From the NCBI RefSeq assembly GCF_000014225.1, contig NC_008228.1, positions 992,001 through 1,056,000 of the forward strand: 64,000 nt of DNA, in the 5' to 3' direction. A model generated the notes under the pieces. The model made no database searches. It was not told where the DNA came from and saw only the letters and a program-made list of their open reading frames with translations. The number at the start of each line of letters is the position of its first letter. Within the stretch, counting starts at the first letter, position 1. This DNA is from Paraglaciecola sp. T6c (GTDB taxonomy: Bacteria; Pseudomonadota; Gammaproteobacteria; Enterobacterales; Alteromonadaceae). This document shows positions 9,036-18,043 of this stretch, one piece after another. The position numbers were made by a program, and so were the translations under genes.

Positions 9036-9077
9036 TCTCAGTGTTCTGCCAACAAACAAAATAAGAGGAATAAATTT

Positions 9078-10157
9078 ATGAGTGCAAATGACTTTATGGC
9101 GCAGATGGTAAAACCAGCTGTTGAGCCAGAAAATATAAATTCAGTGACTGGTTTAGTTGAAGGTACATTTGGCATAGGCACCTACCAGGTAGCAGGCGAA
9201 GCCGCTTTTCCAGGCTTGGTTTTACCTAATGGCGATGTGCTCGATTTATCTGATCGTTATGCAGATACCCACGCCATTTTTAATGATTGGGACAACGCCT
9301 TGATTTGGCTAAAAGAAGTTGCAGCAAAGCAGGAGCGTCCCGCAAAATCCTTAGACAGCTTGAATATCCTGCCTGTTTTAGCGCACCCAAATATGATTTG
9401 CGCAGCGTCAAACTATCGTCAACATGTCGCTGAGATGATGACTTTTAACAAATTCAATCAAGATAAGCGTTTACCCGGTGAAGATGACGAGGCGTTCTTC
9501 AAGCGTAATTACGAAGAAGTGGATCGCCGCGGACGCGAAGGTATGCCCTACTTTTTTACAGGTTTGCATTCCGCGTTGTGCGGACCAAACGATGATGTTC
9601 CTTTACCTTTGATTGGTCAGCAGCCGGACTGGGAATTAGAACTAGGTGTCATAGTGGGTAAAAGCGAGCGTTATGTTCGTCCCGAAGATGCAGATGATCT
9701 TATTGCCGCTTACGTAATGGTGAATGATATAGGCACGGTGGATGAGTTCAAACGCGCTGATATCAAGTTCAACTTTGACTGGGTTAGTAAGTTTCAGCCT
9801 AACTTCAAGCCATTTGGCCCATTTGCTGTACCAAAAGAATTTGTCGATCGTAATAAGATGCAGATTAAATTAAACGTCAATGGCGAGAAACGTCAAGATT
9901 GGCCCGCAGAAGATATGATTTTCTCCCCTGAAAAAGTGCTTTCTCATGCATCGGAGCGCCTTAAGTTAATGCCTGGCGATTTAATGATTATGGGCTCCCC
10001 TCCTGGTAACGCTGCAACGCTGGGCGGTTTGTGGCTTAAAGAAGGTGACGTTATGGAAAGCTCTATTACTTATCTTGGGCGTCAACGCAACAACATTGTT
10101 AAAGAAGAAACCAACGGACGAACCCCTACCTATGGTCCGTTCAAAACCCAGTGGTAA
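9078..10157 (+). CDS. Fumarylacetoacetate hydrolase (FAH) family enzyme
   Basis: 359 residues. The C-terminal FAH domain carries the metal-binding strand WELELGVIVGKS (Glu186, Glu188) and Asp217 in MVNDIG. The GSPPGNAATLGG loop near the C terminus is where GTxxG-type substrate-binding loops sit in the family. FAH-family enzymes hydrolyse C-C bonds of acylpyruvates, hydrate 2-hydroxypenta-2,4-dienoates or isomerise/decarboxylate ring-cleavage products. Directly downstream of the extradiol dioxygenase, it most likely processes the meta-cleavage product. The AGAGGAA ribosome site fixes the start. A good hairpin terminator follows at 10168-10200, so this appears to be the last gene of the 6845-10157 unit. 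Confidence 0.82.
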   Translation: MSANDFMAQMVKPAVEPENINSVTGLVEGTFGIGTYQVAGEAAFPGLVLPNGDVLDLSDRYADTHAIFNDWDNALIWLKEVAAKQERPAKSLDSLNILPVLAHPNMICAASNYRQHVAEMMTFNKFNQDKRLPGEDDEAFFKRNYEEVDRRGREGMPYFFTGLHSALCGPNDDVPLPLIGQQPDWELELGVIVGKSERYVRPEDADDLIAAYVMVNDIGTVDEFKRADIKFNFDWVSKFQPNFKPFGPFAVPKEFVDRNKMQIKLNVNGEKRQDWPAEDMIFSPEKVLSHASERLKLMPGDLMIMGSPPGNAATLGGLWLKEGDVMESSITYLGRQRNNIVKEETNGRTPTYGPFKTQW

Positions 10158-10167
10158 GGTAAATATT

Positions 10168-10200
10168 AAATAAAGCGGGTCGTACAAGCCCGCCTTATTT
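10168..10200 (+). terminator. Rho-independent terminator after FAH gene
   Basis: AAATAAAGCGGG pairs with CCCGCCTTATTT around a 9-nt loop, ending in a T-containing run. The stem is AT-rich at the base and GC-rich at the tip and has an A-tract on the opposite side, so it may act in both directions. Confidence 0.7.
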
Positions 10201-10355
10201 GATGCAGTAAACGCAAATCGAAGCTAGCTCTTTAGTGACCTGAGGCTAATCATTCACAAGGGTAAGCGACTTAACGATTACTTGGAAATTCAGCGTAGTG
10301 AAACGTGTTTTATTTTTCAGGTATGACACAAAAATCTTTAATAAAGGTGACTCTC

Positions 10356-11549
10356 ATGAACAAAACAAGTAATCGCGGTGTTGTATACAAAGGCCCAGGC
10401 CAGGTGGCTATAGAAAGTATTGCTTTTCCTGAGTTGGCGATTGGTAATCGAAAATGTCAGCACGGCGTGATCCTAGAAGTAGTAACAACCAATATTTGTG
10501 GCTCTGATCAGCATATGGTTCGCGGGCGAACCACAGCACCGTCAGGGTTAGTGTTAGGCCATGAAATTACCGGTCGAGTCATCGAGGTGGGTCGAGATGT
10601 AGAGTTTATTAAGCCAGGTGATTTGGTTTCAGTGCCATTCAATATTGCCTGTGGTCGCTGTCGCAATTGTAAAGAGGGAAGAACGGGCATTTGCTTAAAC
10701 GTAAATCCTGCTCGACCTGGCGCCGCTTATGGCTACGTTGATATGGGAGGCTGGGTCGGAGGGCAAACTGAATATGTTATGGTGCCCTATGCTGATTTCA
10801 ATTTGCTCAAGTTTCCTGATCCTGAACAAGCCATAGAAAAAATCCAAGACTTAACCTTGTTATCTGACATTTTCCCAACTGGATTTCATGGATGCGTAAC
10901 GGCTGGGGTTGGTCCTGGGTCGACAGTTTACATTGCAGGAGCAGGACCTGTTGGCCTTGCTGCTGCCGCATCTGCTCAGTTGTTAGGCGCGGCATGTGTC
11001 ATAGTGGGCGACATGATTGAGGAGCGCCTCGCACAAGCTCGTAGCTTTGGCTGCGAGACGATCGATCTAACCCAAGAGGGTGATATGGGGGATAGGATTG
11101 AAGCTATCATCGGTGAGCGTGAAGTTGACGCGTTCGTGGATTGTGTGGGCTTTGAAGCACACGCTTGTGGCCACAATCACCATCAGGAATCCCCGGCAAC
11201 CGTACTCAATTCAGCGATGAAAATGACCCGGGCGGGAGGCCAAATTGGTATTCCTGGACTGTATGTTACAGAAGACCCTGGTGCGGTAGATGATGCTGCG
11301 AAGCAGGGAGCGCTAAGTATGCGTTTTGGTTTGGGATGGGCGAAGTCTCATTCGTTTCATACCGGCCAATGCCCAGTGATGAAATATCATCGGGCACTAA
11401 TGCAATCGATTCTATTCGATAAAGTAAAAATTGCTAAAGCGGTAAATGTGAAAATGATCTCGTTAGATGATGCCCCCAAAGGATATGCTGATTTTGATGG
11501 TGGTGCTGCGATGAAGTTCGTCATCGACCCACACGGTAACGCAGCTTAA
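10356..11549 (+). CDS. fdhA: Glutathione-independent formaldehyde dehydrogenase (zinc-dependent MDR)
   Basis: 397 residues of the zinc-dependent medium-chain dehydrogenase family, formaldehyde-dismutase/dehydrogenase subgroup. Catalytic zinc residues are Cys48 (NICGSDQHM) and His69-Glu70 (VLGHEITG). A structural zinc lobe is present (Cys99, Cys102, Cys105, Cys113), and a nucleotide-binding GAGPVGLAAAA motif follows. Length and the long CGHNHHQESP insert match Pseudomonas putida FdhA, which oxidises formaldehyde to formate with tightly bound NAD and no glutathione. I take the ATG at 10356, 5 bp after AAAGGTGA, rather than the in-frame codon at 10305. The role fits: three Rieske O-demethylases in the window would each release formaldehyde. 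Confidence 0.87.
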   Translation: MNKTSNRGVVYKGPGQVAIESIAFPELAIGNRKCQHGVILEVVTTNICGSDQHMVRGRTTAPSGLVLGHEITGRVIEVGRDVEFIKPGDLVSVPFNIACGRCRNCKEGRTGICLNVNPARPGAAYGYVDMGGWVGGQTEYVMVPYADFNLLKFPDPEQAIEKIQDLTLLSDIFPTGFHGCVTAGVGPGSTVYIAGAGPVGLAAAASAQLLGAACVIVGDMIEERLAQARSFGCETIDLTQEGDMGDRIEAIIGEREVDAFVDCVGFEAHACGHNHHQESPATVLNSAMKMTRAGGQIGIPGLYVTEDPGAVDDAAKQGALSMRFGLGWAKSHSFHTGQCPVMKYHRALMQSILFDKVKIAKAVNVKMISLDDAPKGYADFDGGAAMKFVIDPHGNAA

Positions 11550-11570
11550 TAAATGTAACCTTAGACATGA

Positions 11571-11600
11571 ACTCGCCTGCCTTGCGCTTGGTGGGCGAGT
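11571..11600. terminator. Hairpin between fdhA and araC-like gene
   Basis: ACTCGCC (11571-11577) pairs with GGCGAGT (11594-11600). It lies between convergent genes and would serve both, but neither side has a strong T-run. Confidence 0.4.
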
Positions 11601-11647
11601 ACTACTTACTATTGTTCGTTATTTGTCTTAATGAAATAACAACGAAG

Positions 11648-12598
11648 CTAGATTTTTTGCTGTTGTTTTTTGAACTGACTAGGGGACAGACCAAAGCGTT
11701 GAATAAATGCTTGCCTAAATGCTCGCTCGGAATGGTATCCAATCATCTCTGTGATTTTACCAATGGAGTGATTCCCTTCTAATAAGTACTGGGCGGCTTT
11801 GTGCATTCGACAGTTAATAAGATAATCTATCGGGGATTGGCCAACCAGTGTTTTGAAAATCCTCGCGAAACTTGTGCGAGACATCCCCACCTCTTTCGCC
11901 ATGGTTGAGACCATAAGTTGTTCTGCGGTTCTGGTATGCATCATTGCTAGTGCTCGGCCAATTCTTGGGTCCGATAATCCACGCATCCAGCTCTCGTGAG
12001 GTAAATCCGCCGAGTTTAAATAAGAGCGGACAAACTCACCAAATATCAGGTTAGTAAAATTCATCGCAGTTGCGCTGAAACCCGGCGTATTATGTGATAG
12101 CTCTCGTTGACAAAAACCGAATGCGGCTGATAACCAAGTATCCAACTGACTGCCTTTTGAAACAAAAATGTAAGGGGGTAGTAACTTCAACAAAGAGTGA
12201 TGCGCAGGTTCATCCACCGTGAATGCCAACGAGAGTAATGAACTGCTATCCTCAGTCTCATCGACACTCAAATATATTGGTTTGTCTCGTGTCTCACCAA
12301 ATTTGGGTAAGCCATTGGCGGCCCATAATGTCTCAAAACTCTTTTGTTCGCTCGCAAGTGAAGCACCAAAACGATGGGCCCTACCACCTAATATCAAAAC
12401 GGAGTCACCAATGTGCAATTGCCGTGGCGGACAACAGTCTACTTCGATCCAACATTCACCTTCGGTACTGGTAAATATAAAAGCAAAATTGGTTGGCATG
12501 GCCGTTAAATGTAAGTGAGTCGAACCGCCTATTTTGAATATGCCGATAGAGTGTGAGAACACATTTAAGGAACAAAGTACGTCACCAAGTAAATCCAT
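11648..12598 (-). CDS. AraC-family transcriptional regulator (cupin_6 type)
   Basis: 316 residues. The N-terminal half is a cupin-like sensor (for example CPPRQLHIGDSVLILGG). The C-terminal 100 residues are an AraC double helix-turn-helix with MVSTMAKEVGMSRTSFARIF in the first HTH and the classic GYHSERAFRQAFIQRFGLSP in the second. AraC proteins of this layout activate single adjacent operons. The gene is divergent from the Rieske oxygenase at 12702, 103 bp apart, which is its probable target. The effector is unknown. Confidence 0.87.
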   Translation of the reverse strand: MDLLGDVLCSLNVFSHSIGIFKIGGSTHLHLTAMPTNFAFIFTSTEGECWIEVDCCPPRQLHIGDSVLILGGRAHRFGASLASEQKSFETLWAANGLPKFGETRDKPIYLSVDETEDSSSLLSLAFTVDEPAHHSLLKLLPPYIFVSKGSQLDTWLSAAFGFCQRELSHNTPGFSATAMNFTNLIFGEFVRSYLNSADLPHESWMRGLSDPRIGRALAMMHTRTAEQLMVSTMAKEVGMSRTSFARIFKTLVGQSPIDYLINCRMHKAAQYLLEGNHSIGKITEMIGYHSERAFRQAFIQRFGLSPSQFKKQQQKI

Positions 12599-12701
12599 AG
12601 TGGGAGTATTTAGCCGATAATTAGGTTTTTAGAGTATATATTCATCCAATGTCGGGGGCTAGACTACAGAGAAGATAATGTATTTTAGGAATATCTAAAT
12701 T

Positions 12702-13769
12702 ATGTACCCCTTCAAATATAAAACATCAATTGTACGTAATCGTTGGTATATGGCGGCGTTTTCTAACGAGATATCACGTGAGCCGATGGAGCGCACGATA
12801 CACAGTAAACCTGTTCTAATGTATCGAAAAGAAGATGGATCGCCGGTGGCAATGCATGGGCTGTGTCCACATCGGTATTTTTCGCTCGTTAAGGGGCGAG
12901 TTGAGGGCGACAATATCGTCTGCGGGTATCATGGTTTTACCTTTGCCGATAATGGCGATTGTATTGATATTCCTTCCCAAGACACCGTTCCGCGTAATTT
13001 CTGCCAACCCGTTTATCCCATAGAGGAGCGCGGGCCTATTTGCTGGATATGGATGGGGGACCTAGATACGTGTGACACTGATTTAATTCCTCCCTATCAT
13101 GATTTTGGTTTAGACAACCCAGATACCTATTACAGTTCTGAAAATTATTTTCATGTGAAAGGTCGCTCTCAGCTATTAGTCGATAATTTAATGGATCTTA
13201 CCCACCTGCCTTATATTCATCAGCAATTAGGCAAAGGCGGAGATACACTGAAAAAAATCCCGATGGAGACACAGGAGCGTTCCCTAAGTTATAGGGTGCT
13301 CAGAAACGGAAAAATGCCATGGAATCCTTTTTTGGAAATAGTCTACGGAAAAGACGCCAAGTTCGAAGGGTTAGCCGACTTTGTGCATTTGAGTGATTTT
13401 TATGGCCCAGAATTGGTCAAAACTAGCTTACCCACCATTACCAAGATCCCGGGTAAAGAGGATATACCCAAAGAGTTGGGGCATATGGCCATATTGCACG
13501 GACTGACACCTGAGACTGAAACAAGTACGCACTATTTTGGTTTCTCTACGCGAAATTTCCGACAAGGTGATACGGCGCTAGACAAATTTCAGTTTGAGTC
13601 TGAAATGCAAGTTAGACAACAAGATGTTGACGCGATTGAAGACATGGAAAAACGCATCGATGCAGCCGCTTTGTTTCAGCGAGAACTGATCGTAGGCGCT
13701 GATAAGGCGGCCATTCAGGCGCGAAGAAAAGTTGATGGCATGTTAGCCGCGGAAAATCTTGAGCCATAA
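12702..13769 (+). CDS. Rieske non-heme iron oxygenase (VanA-like), paralogue 2
   Basis: 355 residues. Rieske ligands are Cys55 and His57 (CPHRY) and Cys74 and His77 (CGYHG). The catalytic domain has DNLMDLTHLPYIH with two mononuclear-iron histidines. By eye roughly two thirds of residues match the Rieske protein at 31142-32215 over the N-terminal 190 residues, and both are only distant from the vanA-like protein at 3709. The family carries out O-demethylation or hydroxylation of aromatic acids and needs an electron donor; no reductase is adjacent, so it may share the VanB-type protein at 32823. It stands alone downstream of a divergent AraC gene and ends in a strong bidirectional hairpin, so it appears monocistronic. 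The substrate is not deducible. Confidence 0.83.
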   Translation: MYPFKYKTSIVRNRWYMAAFSNEISREPMERTIHSKPVLMYRKEDGSPVAMHGLCPHRYFSLVKGRVEGDNIVCGYHGFTFADNGDCIDIPSQDTVPRNFCQPVYPIEERGPICWIWMGDLDTCDTDLIPPYHDFGLDNPDTYYSSENYFHVKGRSQLLVDNLMDLTHLPYIHQQLGKGGDTLKKIPMETQERSLSYRVLRNGKMPWNPFLEIVYGKDAKFEGLADFVHLSDFYGPELVKTSLPTITKIPGKEDIPKELGHMAILHGLTPETETSTHYFGFSTRNFRQGDTALDKFQFESEMQVRQQDVDAIEDMEKRIDAAALFQRELIVGADKAAIQARRKVDGMLAAENLEP

Positions 13770-13865
13770 CAAGAACGAATCTGCGTATGACACGGCTAGG
13801 TTGTTAGTTAACGATTTGACTGCATATAAGTGGTCTAACGGGGATAATGCGGCATCTTAGCCAGC

Positions 13866-13896
13866 ACTCAACCCAACTCAAGTTGTTGGGTTGAGT
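13866..13896. terminator. Bidirectional terminator between convergent genes
   Basis: Perfect 12-bp stem ACTCAACCCAAC / GTTGGGTTGAGT with a 7-nt loop, midway between the Rieske gene (plus) and the LysR gene (minus). Confidence 0.6.
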
Positions 13897-13940
13897 ATCC
13901 AGCTCTATTCTATTTGTGACGATGGTTTATGTTTATCGGG

Positions 13941-14849
13941 TTATTCAAACTTGCCGGCACATTCAATAATTTTTTCCCGTAACCATCTGTGCATAGGGTC
14001 ATTATCCAAAGTAGGGTGCCACATTAAGCTTTCTTTCAAGTTAGGTGGGGAGAAGGGTAACTTGACCGTTTTCACTGCTTCGCGTTGTATGTGCATATCT
14101 ACAAAGTGTCGAGGTAATATGGCAATTCGATTGGTATTTAACAACGCATAAACCATGGTTGAAAAATCACTGGTGATCACTGCGATCTTGCGGTTTGTTT
14201 CCAAGGTATTTATTAACCATTGCTCAATACTTAATAAGCTAACGCGAGCAAAGCCGACCGAAACATGACCCATAGCATTAAATTGCTCGAAGGTGAGTTC
14301 GTCACCGACTTCTGTATTGTTTATATCCGCGATACAGACTAATTCATCACTTATCAGCGAAGCACTTGAGTAATTGCTTAAAATGATAGCTTCTGGCGCG
14401 ACCATCATATCAGCGCCGCCCTTGGATAAAATATTCATTTCGTGGGCAAAAGGCGTCAAGAATTCAAAGGTCACCTTAGGGGCTAGCTTAGCGACTTCTG
14501 CCACTACATGGCTCAGTAGAACTTGAATAACATAATCAGAAGCGATGATCTTAAAATGACGCTCACTGTGCTCTGGGTTATTGGCTTTCTTGCCAATGAT
14601 CGAACCACGTACCGTGGCGAGCACCCCTGCTACCGGCCCCTGTAACTCGAGCGCAAAGGGGGTAGGCTGCATTTTTTTACCAATTTGTACTAATAAATCA
14701 TCTTCAAAAAATGCCCTCAACCTCGACAATATGCCACTGGTAGCAGATTGTGAGAGATGGAGTCGCTCAGCACTGCGTGTAATATTTTGCTCTTCAATCA
14801 AAATGTCTAGTGCGACAAGCAAGTTCAGGTCGAGTTGTTCAAATCTCAT
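13941..14849 (-). CDS. LysR-family regulator, NodD/NahR-like
   Basis: 302 residues with the N-terminal LysR HTH (ERLHLSQSATSGILSRLR) and an effector domain containing an ASDYVIQVLLSHVV-like segment typical of the NodD/NahR/LinR subgroup. It is divergent from the six-gene operon starting at 15033. The 183-bp gap holds an ATC-N9-GAT motif (14916-14930) and an ATCAG-N12-CTGAT dyad, which resemble binding boxes of this subgroup. It most likely activates the 15033-20471 operon in response to a ring-cleavage pathway intermediate. Confidence 0.85.
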   Translation of the reverse strand: MRFEQLDLNLLVALDILIEEQNITRSAERLHLSQSATSGILSRLRAFFEDDLLVQIGKKMQPTPFALELQGPVAGVLATVRGSIIGKKANNPEHSERHFKIIASDYVIQVLLSHVVAEVAKLAPKVTFEFLTPFAHEMNILSKGGADMMVAPEAIILSNYSSASLISDELVCIADINNTEVGDELTFEQFNAMGHVSVGFARVSLLSIEQWLINTLETNRKIAVITSDFSTMVYALLNTNRIAILPRHFVDMHIQREAVKTVKLPFSPPNLKESLMWHPTLDNDPMHRWLREKIIECAGKFE

Positions 14850-14908
14850 ACTATCTCTCTCTAAAATACCCAGTAATCACGAACGTCTAGGGCGACAGGT
14901 TGAATCTT

Positions 14909-14930
14909 ATCAGGTATCTATTTTTCTGAT
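14909..14930. promoter_or_regulatory. Candidate LysR box (ATC-N9-GAT inside ATCAG-N12-CTGAT dyad)
   Basis: The inverted repeat ATCAG (14909-14913) / CTGAT (14926-14930) overlaps an ATC-N9-GAT at 14916-14930. ATC-N9-GAT is the core known from nod boxes bound by NodD-type LysR proteins, and a NodD-like regulator is encoded next door. A related stretch sharing TTTTT and GGTAGTCA elements lies at about 30912-30932 in front of the paralogous LysR gene. Confidence 0.45.
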
Positions 14931-15032
14931 GGTAGTCATCTAAACATTCAACTTTTTGGATTGCAAATAAAATATTAACATTGCTCACTCATTAAATTGA
15001 TTGTTTTTTAACAAGTTGAACTGGGCATAAGT

Positions 15033-16028
15033 ATGAAATTAGCATCGCTAAGAACAGAGCACCCCGATGGCAAGCTAGTCATTGTGTCGAATGACCAAAA
15101 ATATTGTGTAGAGGCTGAAAATATTGCACCGACGATGCAGTTTGCACTGGAAAATTGGTCGGCTTGCAGTGAAGCCCTGACGGTTAAATACCAACGTCTC
15201 AATGACGGACTCGAAAAGCAACGTTTTGAGTTTTCTACTATGGATACCTGCGCCCCTTTACCTCGTTCCTGGCAATGGCTAGATGGTTCTCTATTTCTCA
15301 ACCACGGCCATTTGATGCAACAAGCTTTTCATCTAGACCCTATCGCTGACGCTGATAAATTTCCGCTGGTTTATCAGGGTGCAGGTGACAGTTTTCTCGG
15401 GGCTGTGGATGACATCGTGGTTGCCGATTTTAAACATGGAATCGATTTCGAGGGGGAGTTTGGGGTGATCGTGGATGCTATCCCTATGGGTAGCTCTGCT
15501 GCTTATGCTCTGACTAAAATTCGCTTAGTCGTGTTACTGAATGACATTAGTTATCGGGCCCTCGGTCCAAGAGAAATGAAAACGGGCTTTGGCTTTGTGC
15601 AAGCCAAAGGCAGCACTGCATTTGCTCCTCTGGCCCTAACGCCTGAAGAATTGGGTGAGCATTGGCAAAATGGGCGAGTGTGCTTGCCCTTACAAGTTAA
15701 AAGAAATGGCCAAATATTCGGTGAACCCCAAGGCCAAGAAATGCACTTTGGCTTCCATGAATTGATTGCGCACGTAGCACAAACTCGCGCCATAAAAGCG
15801 GGAACGGTATTTGGTTCGGGGACAGTGTCTAACGTTGACCCGAGCAAAGGGCAAGCCTGTATCTCTGAATTGCGTGCCAAAGAAATGATTAAAACCGGTA
15901 GCGGTCAAACGCCCTTTATGCAGCAAGACGAGGTGGTCAGCATGAATGCTTTTGCTCCCAACGGAAAAAGTGTTTTTGGTGCAATTGAGCAGCGTGTTAC
16001 AGCGCATAACCATGGAGAGAAGCTCTGA
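15033..16028 (+). CDS. FAH-family hydrolase/hydratase with N-terminal FAA domain
   Basis: 331 residues. The N-terminal third matches the small FAA_hydrolase_N-type domain. The catalytic domain has the metal-site strand FEGEFGVIVD (Glu140, Glu142), Asp171 in LLNDISYRA and a GSGTVSN loop near residue 260. Relatives include fumarylacetoacetase and bacterial acylpyruvate hydrolases. First gene of a co-directional operon with a ring-cleavage dioxygenase, so it probably acts late, splitting the linear cleavage product into pyruvate- or fumarate-like units. Its stop codon overlaps the start of the cyclase gene (TGATG), which implies translational coupling. Confidence 0.82.
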   Translation: MKLASLRTEHPDGKLVIVSNDQKYCVEAENIAPTMQFALENWSACSEALTVKYQRLNDGLEKQRFEFSTMDTCAPLPRSWQWLDGSLFLNHGHLMQQAFHLDPIADADKFPLVYQGAGDSFLGAVDDIVVADFKHGIDFEGEFGVIVDAIPMGSSAAYALTKIRLVVLLNDISYRALGPREMKTGFGFVQAKGSTAFAPLALTPEELGEHWQNGRVCLPLQVKRNGQIFGEPQGQEMHFGFHELIAHVAQTRAIKAGTVFGSGTVSNVDPSKGQACISELRAKEMIKTGSGQTPFMQQDEVVSMNAFAPNGKSVFGAIEQRVTAHNHGEKL

Positions 16029-16816
16029 TGTTTAACCCTAGAAATTTCACCATAATCGATCTATCCGTGACGTTAGATAACAACCCTTACACTGATCCAC
16101 CTCCGTTACTGCCCAAAATTGATTATATGGATCATCAACAAGGCTGGCCCGAAATGGGCGCCATGTTTCCTGGGTTGACGAAAGAACAGATGCCGGGTGA
16201 TGAAGCATGGGCGGCAGAGCGTTTGGATATTACCACTCATAGCGGCACGCACATGGATGCGCCTTGGCATTACGCATCAACAACTGATGGCGGCAAACCA
16301 GCTTATGGCATTGATGAGCTGCCTCTTGAATGGTGTTTTCAACCCGGTGTAAAGCTCGATTTTCGACATTTACCAGATGGATACCTGATTACCGCTGATG
16401 ACGTAGAGGCAGAGCTTAAGCGCATAAAACACGAGCTTCAGCCTTTAGATATTGTGGTAGTGAATACTCGAGCTGGCTCAGTATTTGGTCAACCAGACTA
16501 TCTTGATGCAGGCGTTGGCATGGGGCGTGAAGCGACTATGTACCTACTAGAGCGGGGCGTCAAAGTTGTTGGTACCGATGCGTGGAGTTGGGATGCACCT
16601 TTCAAATATACCCGAGAGCGATTCATTGAATCAGGGGATCCATCAATCATTTGGGAAGGGCATAAAGCCGGTCGAGATATCGGCTACGGTCAAATGGAAA
16701 AACTGAGTAATTTAGAGGTTTTACCGAGCACCGGTTTCTTAGTCAATTGTTTCCCGTACAAAATTAAAGGTGCTTCAGCAGGCTTTGTTAGAGCTGTTGC
16801 ACTCATTGAAAAATAA
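16028..16816 (+). CDS. Cyclase-family (kynurenine-formamidase-like) metal-dependent hydrolase
   Basis: 262 residues of the cyclase/KynB superfamily. The signature HSGTHMDAPWH supplies His71, His75, Asp77 and His81 as metal ligands. Characterised relatives hydrolyse N-formylkynurenine, cyclic amides or lactones such as isatin. In this operon a lactone or enol-ester hydrolase acting on a ring-cleavage intermediate is the most natural role, but this is inference. The start overlaps the preceding stop by one base. The YLLERGVKVVGTDAWSWD stretch after residue 170 is typical of the family and supports an intact protein. Confidence 0.82.
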   Translation: MFNPRNFTIIDLSVTLDNNPYTDPPPLLPKIDYMDHQQGWPEMGAMFPGLTKEQMPGDEAWAAERLDITTHSGTHMDAPWHYASTTDGGKPAYGIDELPLEWCFQPGVKLDFRHLPDGYLITADDVEAELKRIKHELQPLDIVVVNTRAGSVFGQPDYLDAGVGMGREATMYLLERGVKVVGTDAWSWDAPFKYTRERFIESGDPSIIWEGHKAGRDIGYGQMEKLSNLEVLPSTGFLVNCFPYKIKGASAGFVRAVALIEK

Positions 16817-16872
16817 TCAACTTTATAAATCTTGGTTTTGTTTTAAGCCGCAGAATCTAATAAGGAAAAAAC

Positions 16873-18033
16873 ATGTTTAAGTACTTTCCAACAAACTACG
16901 TATGGAATCTATCCGTGAACCTGGCCATAGAAATGGGCGCACGTATCGGTGAGATCGAGGAAATGTGTGGTCCGTTACAAGACGCTGCAAAATCACCAGA
17001 TAAAGAAGGCGTGCAAGCCTTTAGAGACACCTGGGCCAAGATGGCCGATAAACTTTGCGGCTTAGCAGAAGAAGATTTGGCTAAAGGGCGCACCTTATCA
17101 GCAGGCTATAAATATAATCGTGCAGCAACCTACCTTATTACCTGTGAGCGTATTCAAGCTCATGGAGCCCCTGGCAGAACAGAACTTTATAAACATTCAC
17201 TTGAGCTTTTCCAAAAGTCCATTGAGCTTGGTAAAGAAAATTGTGTGCGTGTTGAAATCCCTTATGAAGGAAAACATCTGTCAGCACTTTATGTGAAAGC
17301 AGAGGGAGTAGAAGGCCCAGCGCCCATCCTTATTCAAGTTAACGGTCTTGATTCATCTAAAGAAATGAAATATCGCGTGGGGTTACCCGCATGGTTAGCT
17401 GAACGCGGCGTGTCATCGTTAATTTTGGATCAGCCCGGCACAGGTGAAGCGTTAAAATTACAAGGTTTTCATGCTCGTTATGATACTGAACATTGGGCCA
17501 GCCCAGTGGTTGATTGGCTAGAACAACAAGAAGACGTGGATAGCAAACGAATTGGTATGGAAGGGGTGTCTTTGGGCGGTTATTACTGTCCTCGTGCGGT
17601 TGCCAACGAACCTAGACTTGCCCTAGGTTGTATTTGGGGCGCTAACCATGACTGGCGTGATGTGCAAAAGCGTCGCCTAGAGAAAGAAGGTGACTTCCCT
17701 GTTCCCCATTATTGGGCACATGTTCAATGGGTGTGGGGCGCCAAAGATATGGATGACTTCATGAATATTGCTGAAAACGTTCATCTTGATGGTCAGATTG
17801 AAAAAATCAAAGTGCCCTTTTTAGTTACTCATGGCTTGAAGGATTCGCAAATCCCCCTTAAATGGGCCGAGCGCACCTACGAGCAATTAGTTAATAGCCC
17901 TAAACGCAAACTTAAAATATTTACCGAACGTGAAGGTGGCGTGCAGCATTCAAGTTTTGATAACAGTTCGAATGCGGGTTCTTACATCGCTGATTGGGTG
18001 GCTGAAACCTTTAACGAATTAAAAGAAAAGTAG
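16873..18033 (+). CDS. Alpha/beta hydrolase (2,6-dihydroxypseudooxynicotine-hydrolase/FrsA-like)
   Basis: 386 residues. The first 120 form a helical N-terminal domain, followed by an alpha/beta-hydrolase core with nucleophile Ser233 in GVSLGGYY, an acidic candidate in THGLKDSQIP and a late His in GVQHSSFDN. The long helical N-terminal domain ahead of the hydrolase is the layout of 2,6-dihydroxypseudooxynicotine hydrolase and FrsA-type esterases. The former breaks a C-C bond beside an aromatic ring. It follows the cyclase gene and precedes the VOC dioxygenase by 10 bp. A C-C bond hydrolase on a dioxygenase product or acyl-aromatic is plausible; esterase activity is an alternative. Confidence 0.8.
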   Translation: MFKYFPTNYVWNLSVNLAIEMGARIGEIEEMCGPLQDAAKSPDKEGVQAFRDTWAKMADKLCGLAEEDLAKGRTLSAGYKYNRAATYLITCERIQAHGAPGRTELYKHSLELFQKSIELGKENCVRVEIPYEGKHLSALYVKAEGVEGPAPILIQVNGLDSSKEMKYRVGLPAWLAERGVSSLILDQPGTGEALKLQGFHARYDTEHWASPVVDWLEQQEDVDSKRIGMEGVSLGGYYCPRAVANEPRLALGCIWGANHDWRDVQKRRLEKEGDFPVPHYWAHVQWVWGAKDMDDFMNIAENVHLDGQIEKIKVPFLVTHGLKDSQIPLKWAERTYEQLVNSPKRKLKIFTEREGGVQHSSFDNSSNAGSYIADWVAETFNELKEK

Positions 18034-18043
18034 GAGTCCTATT

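Noticed and set aside
10305-10355. Longer N terminus for fdhA
   Set aside because: The ATG at 10356 has a well-spaced AAAGGTGA site and gives the family length; the upstream extension has no ribosome site.
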